NCBI RefSeq assembly: GCF_002001165.1
Contig: NZ_MUNQ01000020.1
Location: 1 to 64,000 of the forward strand
Reading direction: 5' to 3'
Origin: Rhodanobacter sp. C05
GTDB lineage: Bacteria > Pseudomonadota > Gammaproteobacteria > Xanthomonadales > Rhodanobacteraceae
Length of the DNA: 64,000 nucleotides
The notes below the pieces were generated by a model. That model was not told the DNA's origin and did no database searches. It saw only the letters and a list, made by a program, of their open reading frames with translations. Below are positions 29,597-38,620 of the stretch, one piece after another. How positions within the stretch are numbered: position 1 is the first letter of the stretch; the number at the start of each line of letters is the position of its first letter. The translations under genes were made by a program, and so were the position numbers.

Positions 29597-31381
29597 ATGG
29601 CGAGCAAGCTGGAAGCACTCGAGCGCTGGGTGAACGAGGTGGCGGCACTGACCCGCCCCGCGAAGATCCACTGGTGCGATGGCTCCGATGCGGAATACCG
29701 GTTGCTCGTGCAGCAAATGCTGGCCGATGGCACCCTGATCGAGCTGAACCAGCAAACCCATCCCGGCTGCTATCTGCACCGCTCCCATCCCACCGATGTG
29801 GCCCGTGTCGAACATCTCACCCTGGTCTGCCACCCGCAGGAGGAAGACGCTGGTCCGAACAACCACTGGATGGATCCAGCCGAGGCGCACGCGAAGATCG
29901 ACGCATTGTTCGACGGCAGCATGGAAGGTCGCACGATGTACGTGATCCCGTACTGCATGGGGCCGATCGATTCTCCGCTGGCCCGCTGCGGCGTGGAGAT
30001 CACTGATAGCGCGTATGTAGTCGCCAACATGAAGATCATGACCCGCATGGGCGCCGCCGCGCAGGCTCGGATCGAGCGCGAGGGTCGCTTCATCAAGGGC
30101 CTTCATTCCACCGGCGAACTCGATCCGGAGCGCCGCTTCATCATGCACTTCCCGGAAGAGCTGTCGATCAAGTCCTACGGTTCCGGCTACGGCGGCAATG
30201 CCCTGCTGGGCAAGAAGTGCCACGCACTGCGCATCGCCAGTCACCAGGCTCGCAGCGAAGGCTGGCTGGCCGAGCACATGCTGATCGTCGGCATCGAGAA
30301 CCCGCAGGGCGAGACGCATTACGTCGCCGCTGCATTCCCGTCCGCCTGCGGCAAGACCAACCTCGCCATGCTGATACCACCGGAAGGTTATCGCCAGGAT
30401 GGGTGGAAAGTATGGACCGTGGGTGACGACATCTGCTGGATGCGTCCCGGCGAAGATGGACGCCTGTATGCGATCAATCCGGAAGCCGGCTTCTTCGGCG
30501 TGGCACCAGGCACCAGCGACGCAACCAATCCGAATGCGCTGAAGAGCATCGCGCACGACACCATCTTCACCAATGTCGCCGTCACCGCCGACAACCAGCC
30601 ATGGTGGGAGGGCTTGCCCGGCACGCCGGTCACCGACTGGCAGGGGCGTCCATACGATCCAGCCAACGGCCCGGCGGCACACCCGAACTCGCGCTTCACG
30701 GTCAGCGCAAGGCAGTGCCCGACCTGGTCGGAACAGGCCGAGGCGCCGCAAGGCGTGCCGATCAGTGCCATTGTCTTCGGTGGCCGCCGTCCTTCACTGC
30801 TGCCGCTGGTGATGGAAGCGCGCGACTGGACGCATGGCGTGCTGATGGGTGCCGCGATGGGTTCGGAGACCACGGCCGCCGCCACCGGTGCCGTCGGTGT
30901 GCTGCGCCGCGACTCGATGGCGATGAAGCCGTTCTGCGGCTATCACTACGGCGACTATTTCGCGCACTGGTTGTCGCTTGATCGACCCGGCGCCAGGCTG
31001 CCGAAGATTTTCCACGTCAACTGGTTCCGCAAGGGTGCGGATGGCAAGTTCCTGTGGCCGGGCTTTGGCGACAACCTGCGCGTGCTGGAATGGATGATCA
31101 ACCGCGTCGATAACCGCGTCCCAGGCATCGAGACGCCGATCGGCATCCTGCCGGGCCCCGGCGAACTGAAGCTGGACGGACTCGCGCTCGATCGTGCCCA
31201 TTTCGGCGAGCTGCTCGACGTGGACAATGCCGGCTGGCAAGTCGAGCTTGCCGCCATCGGCGAATATCTGGACAGCTTCGGAACACGCCTGCCAGGGCAT
31301 TTGCGCCGGGAACAGCAGCGCGTGGCCAGCGCGCTCGCTGCGGCCGCCGACCAACCCAAACGGGAAGCAGCGGCTTCCTGA
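29597..31381 (+). CDS. pckG: Phosphoenolpyruvate carboxykinase (GTP)
   Basis: A 594-residue GTP-dependent PEP carboxykinase, converting oxaloacetate plus GTP to PEP for gluconeogenesis in the cytosol. Diagnostic features are the kinase-1a P-loop FPSACGKTN with the GTP-class hyper-reactive Cys (about C251, K253), the metal/kinase-2 segment TVGDDICWM, the substrate loop YGGNALLGKKC and the aromatic guanine-site region near GFGDNLRVLEW. Its length matches the GTP class (about 590-620) rather than the ATP class (about 540). The ATG at 29597 follows AGAGGG. A possible promoter TTGCAA-17-TACCGT lies at 29530-29558. It is transcribed alone. Confidence 0.95.
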   Translation: MASKLEALERWVNEVAALTRPAKIHWCDGSDAEYRLLVQQMLADGTLIELNQQTHPGCYLHRSHPTDVARVEHLTLVCHPQEEDAGPNNHWMDPAEAHAKIDALFDGSMEGRTMYVIPYCMGPIDSPLARCGVEITDSAYVVANMKIMTRMGAAAQARIEREGRFIKGLHSTGELDPERRFIMHFPEELSIKSYGSGYGGNALLGKKCHALRIASHQARSEGWLAEHMLIVGIENPQGETHYVAAAFPSACGKTNLAMLIPPEGYRQDGWKVWTVGDDICWMRPGEDGRLYAINPEAGFFGVAPGTSDATNPNALKSIAHDTIFTNVAVTADNQPWWEGLPGTPVTDWQGRPYDPANGPAAHPNSRFTVSARQCPTWSEQAEAPQGVPISAIVFGGRRPSLLPLVMEARDWTHGVLMGAAMGSETTAAATGAVGVLRRDSMAMKPFCGYHYGDYFAHWLSLDRPGARLPKIFHVNWFRKGADGKFLWPGFGDNLRVLEWMINRVDNRVPGIETPIGILPGPGELKLDGLALDRAHFGELLDVDNAGWQVELAAIGEYLDSFGTRLPGHLRREQQRVASALAAAADQPKREAAAS

Positions 31382-31397
31382 CCGAATGCGGGTGCCT

Positions 31398-31428
31398 GCA
31401 CAGACCAGTTCGCATGACTGGTCTGTGC
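31398..31428 (+). terminator. Strong hairpin after pckG
   Basis: A perfect 12-bp stem (GCACAGACCAGT / ACTGGTCTGTGC) with a 7-base loop, about 17 bases after the stop. No T-run follows, so it may be an mRNA 3-prime stabiliser or an imperfect terminator. Confidence 0.55.
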
Positions 31429-31532
31429 GGGCGTGATTCCATCGGTATCGCAAGCATGGTGCAAACCCTTTCGCGCGACCACGCATCCAAGCTGGCAAGA
31501 TGATCGCCGCCTGCCCTGCCATTGGAAGCTCC

Positions 31533-32078
31533 ATGTCGCCTGCCTCGTCGGGAGCCAACGACACCGATGACGTATGCGCCGCGGCGGCCGGTGATCGCCA
31601 GGCGTTCCAGCGGCTGTACCGGCTGCACGTGGATCGTGTGCATGGCGCGGTCTATCGGCTTGCCGGCTATGACCGTGCCCGTGCGGAGGATCTGACCCAG
31701 GACGCGTTCATCCGTGCCTGGCAGAAGCTGCCCGGATTTCGTCACGAGAGTGCGTTCGGCACATGGCTGTACCGGCTGGCGGTAAACCTGGCGTTGATGG
31801 ACATCCGTGCGCGCAACGCCGACCCGGTCAGCATGCTCGACGACGATCTGCTGCCGGATTCCGGCGAGACACCATTCTGCGCTGCCGAGCGCGAGGAACT
31901 GGAGCGCGCGATCGGCCAGTTGCCGCCGCGGGCACGCGCCGTGCTGGTACTGCACGACATCGAAGGCTGGCGGCACGAGGAGATCGGCAGCGAGCTCGGC
32001 ATGGCCATCGGTACGTCGAAAGCGCAACTGCATCGTGCCCGCAGTCTGCTGCGCAAGGTATTGGGAGAAAGGTCATGA
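31533..32078 (+). CDS. ECF-type RNA polymerase sigma factor
   Basis: A 181-residue sigma-70 family ECF factor. Region 2 is seen in DLTQDAFIRAWQKLPGF and TWLYRLAVNLALMDIRAR. Region 4 is LPPRARAVLVLHDIEGW followed by the helix-turn-helix EEIGSELGMAIGTSKAQLHRAR. The ATG at 31533 has GGAAG upstream; an ATG at 31500 would add 11 residues. The stop overlaps the next gene by ATGA, and the next product is a small membrane protein, the usual arrangement for a sigma factor and its membrane anchor. Confidence 0.92.
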   Translation: MSPASSGANDTDDVCAAAAGDRQAFQRLYRLHVDRVHGAVYRLAGYDRARAEDLTQDAFIRAWQKLPGFRHESAFGTWLYRLAVNLALMDIRARNADPVSMLDDDLLPDSGETPFCAAEREELERAIGQLPPRARAVLVLHDIEGWRHEEIGSELGMAIGTSKAQLHRARSLLRKVLGERS

Positions 32079-32518
32079 ACGAATTCGAATGGCGCCGGCA
32101 ACTGCGCGATCTGCATCAGCCACTCGCGCCACTACGTGACCTGTGGATTGCGATCGACGCCGCGCTGGACGCTACCGATACTGCACGCGTCACTACCCTC
32201 CCCACGCGGCAGCCCGCTCGCCCGCTGCGCTGGCTGATCGCTTCCGGTCTTGCCGCGTCGGTACTGCTGGCCGGCGCAATCGGCTGGCATGCACTGCGGC
32301 ATGCACCAGCTGCGGCCCCGCTGGCCAGTACCGCGACGATCCCATGGAAGCCTGCTGATCCGCGTCTTGCTGGCGCCGCGGTCGAATTGGACGCCGCGCA
32401 TATGGAGCTGCAGCTGGCCATCCAGCAGGCACCCGACTCACCCGCATTGCAGCGTTTGCTTGACCGTACCGAACACCAACAGATGCAACTACGCCAACTG
32501 GCTGGCCAAGCCGGCTGA
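32075..32518 (+). CDS. Putative anti-sigma factor (single-pass membrane protein)
   Basis: A 147-residue protein with a cytoplasmic N-terminus of about 65 residues, one transmembrane helix (LIASGLAASVLLAGAIG, about 67-85) and a periplasmic helical tail of about 60 residues. No zinc-finger HxxxCxxC anti-sigma motif is present and no family was firmly recognised. The anti-sigma role is inferred from the ATGA overlap with the sigma gene and the topology. Eight bases separate it from the DUF4097 gene. Confidence 0.6.
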   Translation: MNEFEWRRQLRDLHQPLAPLRDLWIAIDAALDATDTARVTTLPTRQPARPLRWLIASGLAASVLLAGAIGWHALRHAPAAAPLASTATIPWKPADPRLAGAAVELDAAHMELQLAIQQAPDSPALQRLLDRTEHQQMQLRQLAGQAG

Positions 32519-32532
32519 ACCCAGGAATGACC

Positions 32533-33438
32533 ATGAGAACCGCCCGTTACTATGCTCCCTTGCTCCTGTGTCTATGCGTTGGCCGGGCGCTGGCCAGCAC
32601 ACCGATCCAGCTCAACCACGACGCCACCTCGACGGCTCACATCAGTGTCAGCAACGTCGCTGGTTCGGTGACCGTGATTGCATGGGACCGCAACGAAGTC
32701 GAAGTCCGCGGTCAGCTTGGCGACGGTACCAAGCCGCTGGCCATCACCGGCACCAGCAGCAATCTGGCGATCAAGGTCGAACCACAGGGCAGCTCCGGCT
32801 TGTTCAACTGGAGCGGTGACAGCAGGATGGGATCCAGCACGCTGGAATTGCACGTGCCCAAGGCTGCGTCGCTCGATGTCGGTGTGGTCAGCGCGCCGCT
32901 GGTCATCGACGGCATCGAAGGCGGCAGCATCGCCGTCAACACGGTCAGTGGCAGGACTCGCATCAATGCGCGCGCGCCGACACTGAAAGTGGAGAGCGTC
33001 AGTGGCAACATCGAGCTGGCCGGGCATGCCGACAAGGCTGATCTGCAAACCGTCAGCGGCGACATCCTCGCCCCTGCGCTTGGCAGCGATGCGAAGCTGC
33101 AGACCATCTCCGGTCGCATCCAGGCCGATGGCGGCCCGTGGAAGAGCCTGACGCTCAGCACGGTATCCGGCAGTGTGCAGCTGGGCGGAGCGCTGGCTGC
33201 CGGCGGCAAGCTCGGCATTGATAGCATGAGCGGCGATGTGCAGCTGCAACTACCCGCGGCCACGTCGGGCCGCTTGCACGCCAGCAGCTTCAGCGGTGAC
33301 CTGCGCAGCGATTTCGGCACACCGCAAAAGCCAGAACATGGACCCGGAAGTAGCCTGGATGCCCGCCTTGGCGATGGTCAAGGCACAATCAACGTCGAAA
33401 CCTTCAGTGGCGACCTGCGCATCCGCAAGCAGAATTAA
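32533..33438 (+). CDS. Exported DUF4097 beta-repeat protein
   Basis: A 301-residue protein with a signal peptide (MRTARYYAPLLLCLC..., cleavage near ALAS). The mature part consists of repeated short beta-strand units with VSGxI/VSGDI, TISGRI and SFSGDLR patterns, typical of the DUF4097 / LiaG-like adhesin-type beta-solenoid. It should be periplasmic or surface exposed. An ATG at 32527 is also in frame, but AGGA is better spaced to 32533. It is last in the sigma / membrane-protein operon and is probably a target or sensor of that envelope-stress circuit. Confidence 0.8.
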   Translation: MRTARYYAPLLLCLCVGRALASTPIQLNHDATSTAHISVSNVAGSVTVIAWDRNEVEVRGQLGDGTKPLAITGTSSNLAIKVEPQGSSGLFNWSGDSRMGSSTLELHVPKAASLDVGVVSAPLVIDGIEGGSIAVNTVSGRTRINARAPTLKVESVSGNIELAGHADKADLQTVSGDILAPALGSDAKLQTISGRIQADGGPWKSLTLSTVSGSVQLGGALAAGGKLGIDSMSGDVQLQLPAATSGRLHASSFSGDLRSDFGTPQKPEHGPGSSLDARLGDGQGTINVETFSGDLRIRKQN

Positions 33439-33474
33439 GATCGGTAAGATCAGGCTGCTCAGTCATCACCAACG

Positions 33475-33501
33475 AAAACGCCACCGCATGAGCGGTGGCG
33501 T
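33475..33501 (-). terminator. Terminator of the minus-strand exported-protein gene
   Basis: A perfect 10-bp stem (ACGCCACCGC / GCGGTGGCGT) with a 4-base loop. On the minus strand it is followed by TTTTCGTT, so it ends the leftward gene at 33537. It may also stop the convergent DUF4097 operon. Confidence 0.8.
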
Positions 33502-33536
33502 CAAATTATCCGGAACCGAACCAGCGCTACGCTGTA

Positions 33537-34448
33537 TCAGAGGTCCTGATGATACTGCACGTATGGCGTACGTGATTGATCCGGCTCGGGTCCCGCCGGT
33601 GTGTTGGCCGGTGTTCCAGACGACCACAGGTTCTGTGCGCCGACGCTCAGCGAGCCACGCCATGGCAAGCGCCAGGTCACGCCCAGATCGATGCTGTTCC
33701 AGCGTCGGTCCGGACCCAAACCGCCCGGAATGCCAGCCTCCGGCTGCATGGTGCGTCCGATCAGGACACCGCTTACCACACCATGGTCGACACCAAAGCT
33801 GAGTGCCTTCTGATCCAGAGTATTGACGCCGAGCAGGTTGCCCGGCAGCAGATGAATGCGTCCGACGCTGGCACCAAGGTCGATGCCGCTGGTGCTGCCG
33901 AAGGCAAGCCGGCCACGTGCATTGAGTTGCGAGCTGCTGTCGAAGCCGGACAAGCCATCAACGCTCGGCACAACACTGGGCAGCACGCGCGGCAATGCCG
34001 CGCTGTTGTCGGGAGTGCTGGTGGAACCGACACTCACACCCAGACTGTAACGCCCGGCCGCGTAGGTGGCACCCACTTCGCTGCCGATGACCCGAATCGG
34101 CTGATTGACCCATGAGCTCTGACTGACCGCAGCCTGCGCCTGCAGGTTCGGGCCCAGCCCGTATTGCAGACCCGTCGTCATGACTGTAGCCGCGTCGACG
34201 ACATGGAGTGCCAGCGGGGAATTCAGGCGCAAGGCATCGGCGCCGCTGCTGTTATCTGCCTTGAGCGCCAGCAGATGGCCATCACGGCTGCGCCACAACG
34301 GCACGACCACACCAGGCTGGACTTCAGTCAACTGATCTGGCGGCTGCGCGAGCAGGCGCTGAGCCTGTGTGCTGTCTCCGCCCACAGACTGCCCGGCCGC
34401 GGCTAGCGGCAACAGGAAAGTCAGCAACAGGGCTGTGAGGCGGCGCAT
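33537..34448 (-). CDS. Exported beta-barrel-like hypothetical protein
   Basis: A 303-residue protein with a clear signal peptide (MRRLTALLLTFLLPLAAAG). The mature part is rich in Gly, Ser and alternating hydrophobic residues, with strand-like repeats such as LGVSVGSTS, IDLGASVGRIHL and IDLGVTWRL. It ends in SLSVGAQNLWSSG and a short Pro-rich tail, as in outer-membrane barrels, although the final residue is Leu rather than Phe. No family was recognised. The ATG at 34448 places the signal peptide at the N-terminus; a TTG at 34472 is less likely. A good promoter precedes it. Confidence 0.65.
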   Translation of the reverse strand: MRRLTALLLTFLLPLAAAGQSVGGDSTQAQRLLAQPPDQLTEVQPGVVVPLWRSRDGHLLALKADNSSGADALRLNSPLALHVVDAATVMTTGLQYGLGPNLQAQAAVSQSSWVNQPIRVIGSEVGATYAAGRYSLGVSVGSTSTPDNSAALPRVLPSVVPSVDGLSGFDSSSQLNARGRLAFGSTSGIDLGASVGRIHLLPGNLLGVNTLDQKALSFGVDHGVVSGVLIGRTMQPEAGIPGGLGPDRRWNSIDLGVTWRLPWRGSLSVGAQNLWSSGTPANTPAGPEPDQSRTPYVQYHQDL

Positions 34449-34490
34449 GGTCTTGGCAAACCACTCATTCAAGTACGGAATTCGGAATAA

Positions 34491-34518
34491 AGTATACCCT
34501 AGTTTTACATTTTGCTAA
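34491..34518 (-). promoter_or_regulatory. Sigma-70-like promoter of the exported-protein gene
   Basis: On the minus strand TTAGCA, 16 bases and TATACT form a convincing -35/-10 pair (4/6 and 5/6 consensus) in an AT-rich patch. The predicted start point leaves a leader of about 36 bases to the ATG at 34448. Confidence 0.6.
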
Positions 34519-34686
34519 CACCCCCAAACCTGCCACAACGCACAAAAATATGCGTGCTCCCGGCTAGGACTGGCCAAGCCATGCGCAGGTTCCTGGCGCA
34601 AGATCGCTGGCGACAAGGCCGACTTACACGCTATAAAGGCGCTCGACGTCGATCCTGCCAGATCGTCCCGGAACCAGCCACCGCCA

Positions 34687-37590
34687 ATGAGCGCCACCCC
34701 AACGATCCGTTCACCCCAGCCGCCCTCGGCGGAGCGGGATCTTGCGGCCTTGTACAGGACGGTTGAACGGTTGTTCGAGGCCGCCGACGCTGCCAGCATG
34801 ATGGAAATCTGCGAGCACATGCTGGGCAGTCTCGGTATCCACGGCAGGTTGCGCTGGCGCCGCATGGACGAGCAACCCAGCCATCTCCCGGGTAGCCTGC
34901 TCGACCTGGCGGAAGATCCCCAAGGCTCGCGGATGCTCACGCTGGAAGCGACGGGCCTGCCGTTGCCCGATGACATGCGCGCACAGCTGGCTTGGCTGGG
35001 ACGACTGGCGGCTACCCGATTGCACCAGCTGGCAGAAACCAGTCGGCTGTATGAGGCCATTTCGCGCCTCGCGCTGGCCGAACGACTGCAGCGTGCGCTC
35101 TACGCGATTGCCGAACAGGCCGGATCGGGGCATGACATGCCCGAAATGATGCACTCGCTGCACTCCATCGTGGGCAGCCTGATGTATGCCGAGAATTTCT
35201 ACATCGTGCTGTACGACTCGGCGACCGACACGGTTCGCTTTCCTTATTACGTCGATATCGCCGACAACGACCCGCCCCCGCCCGATCAGGATATGCCGCT
35301 GCACGACATGCTGCACAGCCTGACCTGGAATCTGCTGCAGGAAGGGCGTCCGCTGATGGGTTCGATCGACGAGCTGAGGCAGCAATTCGGCGATCGCTTC
35401 GTCCTGGTCGGACCCAGTTGCGAACACTGGCTCGGTGTACCGCTGCTGCGTGGCGAACGCGTGGCGGGCGGCATTGTGGTGCAAAGCTACCGCGCCGATA
35501 CCCATTATTCCCAGCATGACCTGGAGCTGCTGAACTACGTGGCCCAGCATGTGCAGACCGCACTGGAACGGCACGAGGCGCATATCGAACTGGGGCGCCG
35601 GGTCACCGATCGCACCGCTGCATTGCGGGAAGCCAATCGCGTGTTGCGCCAGCAGGTCCTGCAACGCCAGCGCGGCGAAAGATTGCAGGCGGCCCTGTTC
35701 CGCATTGCCGAGCTAGCCAATACCTCGGAGAGTCTGGAAAAATTCTACGCGTCCATGCACCAGGTAATCAGTGGCCTGCTCTACGCACGCAACTTCTATA
35801 TCGCGCTGGTCGACGAAGAGAGCGGACACCTGACCTTCCCTTACTCGGTGGACGATGTCGACAGCGTGCGGCCGCCACGCGCCCACGGCCGTGGCGCCAC
35901 CGAATACGTGCTGCGCCACGCCAAGCCACTGCTGGCCGACTCCCAGGAAATCGATCGTCTGGTGGCCCTGGGCGAAATCAGCCACTTCGGTACGCGTTCG
36001 GTGTGCTGGCTTGGCGTGCCCTTGATCTGGGGCGGCAAATCCATGGGCGTGATGGCGCTGCAGAGCTATTCGCCGGAACACACCTACAACGAGCGCGATC
36101 AGGAACTGCTGACCTTCGTCAGCTACCACATCGCCAATGCACTGCAACGCAAGCACGCCGCGTCGTCACTGAAACAGGCCTATGCCGGGCTGGAACGCCG
36201 GGTGACCGAGCGTACCCGGGCACTGGCGCTGGCCAATCGCGACCTGCGCGAGCAGATTGCCGAGCGCGAGCGCGTCGAGCGCCGATTGAAATACGAAACG
36301 CTGCACGACTCGCTGACCGGACTGCCTAATCGCACACTGTTGCTGCAGCGGCTGGAACAGTCGATGCAGCGCTGCGCCGCCAATCCAAACGAACAGTTCG
36401 CCGTGCTGTTCATCGATCTGGACCGCTTCAAGGTGATCAACGATTCGGTTGGCCACCTGGTCGGCGACGACCTGCTGTTCCAGGTTGGTGGACGTATCCG
36501 CGCCTGCCTGAAGACCCGGGACGTGGTCGCACGCCTTGGCGGTGATGAATTCGCTGTCCTGCTGGAAGGCATCAGCGACACCGGCAAAGCCACGCTGATT
36601 GCCGATCGCATCATCAACGAGCTGCAGACGCCTTTCCGGCTAGGCACCAAGGAAATCTTCACCTCCGCCTCGATCGGCATTGCGCTGTCCAGTCCACACT
36701 ACCGGCAGCCGGAAGAACTGCTGCGCGATGCCGACGCGGCGATGTACAACGCGAAAGATGGTGGCCGCCATCGCGCCGCGTTGTTCGACGACCGCCTGCG
36801 CCGTGAGGCACTGTCGCTGCTGGACATGGAAAGCGACCTGCGCCACGCGCTCAGTCGCAACGAATTCGAGCCGTTCTACCAGCCCATCGTGGAACTCGCC
36901 GACGGTCGTGTCGTCGGCTACGAGGCGCTGCTGCGCTGGCATCATCCCGAGCGCGGCCTGCTGGCACCGCATGATTTCCTGCTCATCGCCGAGGAGTGCG
37001 GCTGCGCCGAGGCGATCGACTGGCAGATCTTCGAACAGGTCTGCACCCAGGCTGTACGCCTGATCGGCACCGAGGGCTTCGTCAGCATCAACGTTTCCGG
37101 CCGGCACTTCCGTTCCGCCGACCTCGACCAGCGGTTGCTAGCACTGTTCGAGCAATATGCCGTGCCAACCCACTGCATCCGGATCGAAGTCACCGAGCAT
37201 GCACTGCTTGAGAATCCGACCCAGGTCAAGCAGATGCTGAAGAATCTGCGCAGTCACGGCATCCGTGTCGCACTGGATGACTTCGGCACCGGCTACTCCT
37301 CGCTGAGCTACCTGCACCAATACCCGTTCGAGACGCTGAAGATCGACCGCTCCTTCATCACCGAACTGCCGGAAGGTGACGAGGAAACCCAGGGGCTGGC
37401 GCTGGTGCGTGCGATCCAGGTGCTGGCCGACTCGCTGCAGATGAAGGTGATTGCCGAAGGCATCGAGAAGGAATCGCAGCGGCGGGCCCTGCTCCGTGTC
37501 GGCTGCCGCTTTGGTCAGGGCTTTTTGTTTGCCGAGTCGCAGCCAGCCCGAGTCTGGCTGGGCAAGAAAAATTCCTTACTTCCGGCCTGA
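34687..37590 (+). CDS. GAF-GAF-GGDEF-EAL cyclic-di-GMP protein
   Basis: A 967-residue soluble protein with a helical N-terminus, two GAF sensor domains (about 130-300 and 325-490) separated by coiled coils, GGDEF (RLGGDEF at 618-622) and EAL (EAL at 746-748). The EAL catalytic residues look intact: E746, the Asn in SINVSGRHF, IEVTEHAL, DDFGTGYSS, LKIDRSFI and VIAEGIE. It could both make and degrade cyclic-di-GMP, and which activity prevails cannot be read. The two GAF domains share motifs (YA.NFYI.L.D..., LGVPL) and look like an internal duplication. It stands alone. Confidence 0.9.
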   Translation: MSATPTIRSPQPPSAERDLAALYRTVERLFEAADAASMMEICEHMLGSLGIHGRLRWRRMDEQPSHLPGSLLDLAEDPQGSRMLTLEATGLPLPDDMRAQLAWLGRLAATRLHQLAETSRLYEAISRLALAERLQRALYAIAEQAGSGHDMPEMMHSLHSIVGSLMYAENFYIVLYDSATDTVRFPYYVDIADNDPPPPDQDMPLHDMLHSLTWNLLQEGRPLMGSIDELRQQFGDRFVLVGPSCEHWLGVPLLRGERVAGGIVVQSYRADTHYSQHDLELLNYVAQHVQTALERHEAHIELGRRVTDRTAALREANRVLRQQVLQRQRGERLQAALFRIAELANTSESLEKFYASMHQVISGLLYARNFYIALVDEESGHLTFPYSVDDVDSVRPPRAHGRGATEYVLRHAKPLLADSQEIDRLVALGEISHFGTRSVCWLGVPLIWGGKSMGVMALQSYSPEHTYNERDQELLTFVSYHIANALQRKHAASSLKQAYAGLERRVTERTRALALANRDLREQIAERERVERRLKYETLHDSLTGLPNRTLLLQRLEQSMQRCAANPNEQFAVLFIDLDRFKVINDSVGHLVGDDLLFQVGGRIRACLKTRDVVARLGGDEFAVLLEGISDTGKATLIADRIINELQTPFRLGTKEIFTSASIGIALSSPHYRQPEELLRDADAAMYNAKDGGRHRAALFDDRLRREALSLLDMESDLRHALSRNEFEPFYQPIVELADGRVVGYEALLRWHHPERGLLAPHDFLLIAEECGCAEAIDWQIFEQVCTQAVRLIGTEGFVSINVSGRHFRSADLDQRLLALFEQYAVPTHCIRIEVTEHALLENPTQVKQMLKNLRSHGIRVALDDFGTGYSSLSYLHQYPFETLKIDRSFITELPEGDEETQGLALVRAIQVLADSLQMKVIAEGIEKESQRRALLRVGCRFGQGFLFAESQPARVWLGKKNSLLPA

Positions 37591-37625
37591 GTGACGGCTA
37601 GTCCCGTCAAGCCGATCCACGGTCA

Positions 37626-38525
37626 TCACTGCGTAGTATCCGGTGCAGCGGGCACCACGTTCTGGCTGAGCAAAAGCTCCGCATCGATGCGGTCGAAGTG
37701 ATAGCGCTGCGCGCAGAATTCACAGATCACCTCGATCTCGTCACCACGTGCCGCCAATGCCGCCTCCACTTCGTCGCGACCGAGCGAGCGCAGCATCCCG
37801 GTCACCCGCTCGCGACTGCAGCTGCAGCCGAACGCCAGCGTGCGCGGCTCGAACAGGCGCACCGATTCCTCATGATAAAGCCGGTACAGCAACTGCTCCG
37901 GTACGCTTGCCAGCAATTCCTCCGCACTCAGCGTCGCGGTGAGGTGCACGACGCGATTCCAGGCGTCGTCATCCTGCGCCGCATGATGACCACCCTCGTC
38001 GGACAGCTTTTGCAGCATCAGACCCACCGCATGCTCACTGTCGGCAGCCAGCAGGATGCGCGCCGGCAGTTGCTCGGACTGAACGAAGTAATTTTCCAGC
38101 GCCTCGGCAACACCGGCATGCTGCAGCTCGACCAGCCCCTGATAGCGCTGGCCACGCTCCACATTGCCGATGGTGATCGCCATGCCCGCATCAGGCAGCG
38201 CATGCAACGCCAGCGATTCAGGCAACGGTTCATTCCAGCGCGCCAGACCGCGCAAACGACCGTGGTCGGTGCACTCGGCAAACAGCAGACGCAGCGCGCC
38301 GCTGCTCTTCAGCTCGATCGACAGCGCGCCATCCAGCTTGATGTTTCCGGTCAACAGCGCGCTGGCCGCCAGCGTTTCGCCAAGCAGCGCATGCACGGCC
38401 GGCGGGTACTCCGCACGACCCGCCACCTCGCGCCAGGCCGGGCCCAGCTTTACCAGGACACCCCGCACACCGGCACGTTCCAGCAGGAAGCGGTGCAACA
38501 CATCGTCGACGGGCAGGTTTTCCAC
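37626..38525 (-). CDS. hslO: Redox-regulated chaperone Hsp33
   Basis: A 299-residue cytosolic holdase activated by oxidation and heat. The zinc/redox switch is visible: C234-S-C236 in FGCSCSRERV and C268-EF-C271 in ICEFCAQRYHFD. The substrate-binding core precedes it (VRGVLVKLGPAW near residue 20, SGALRLLFAECT near 75). Its length is normal for the family. The start is GTG at 38525. The gene is convergent with the GGDEF-EAL gene and divergent from mtgA. Confidence 0.94.
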   Translation of the reverse strand: MENLPVDDVLHRFLLERAGVRGVLVKLGPAWREVAGRAEYPPAVHALLGETLAASALLTGNIKLDGALSIELKSSGALRLLFAECTDHGRLRGLARWNEPLPESLALHALPDAGMAITIGNVERGQRYQGLVELQHAGVAEALENYFVQSEQLPARILLAADSEHAVGLMLQKLSDEGGHHAAQDDDAWNRVVHLTATLSAEELLASVPEQLLYRLYHEESVRLFEPRTLAFGCSCSRERVTGMLRSLGRDEVEAALAARGDEIEVICEFCAQRYHFDRIDAELLLSQNVVPAAPDTTQ

Positions 38526-38620
38526 GGCAGTGCACTCTTGGGGTCAGGCGCCACAGATGGGGGCACGGGGCGTTCGTAACAACGCCCTTATACTGGCTGG
38601 ACTTTCCGCAGCCTACTTCC

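Noticed and set aside
29576..30751. 391-codon minus-strand frame over pckG
   Set aside because: Antisense to the clearly recognised PEP carboxykinase; no motifs.
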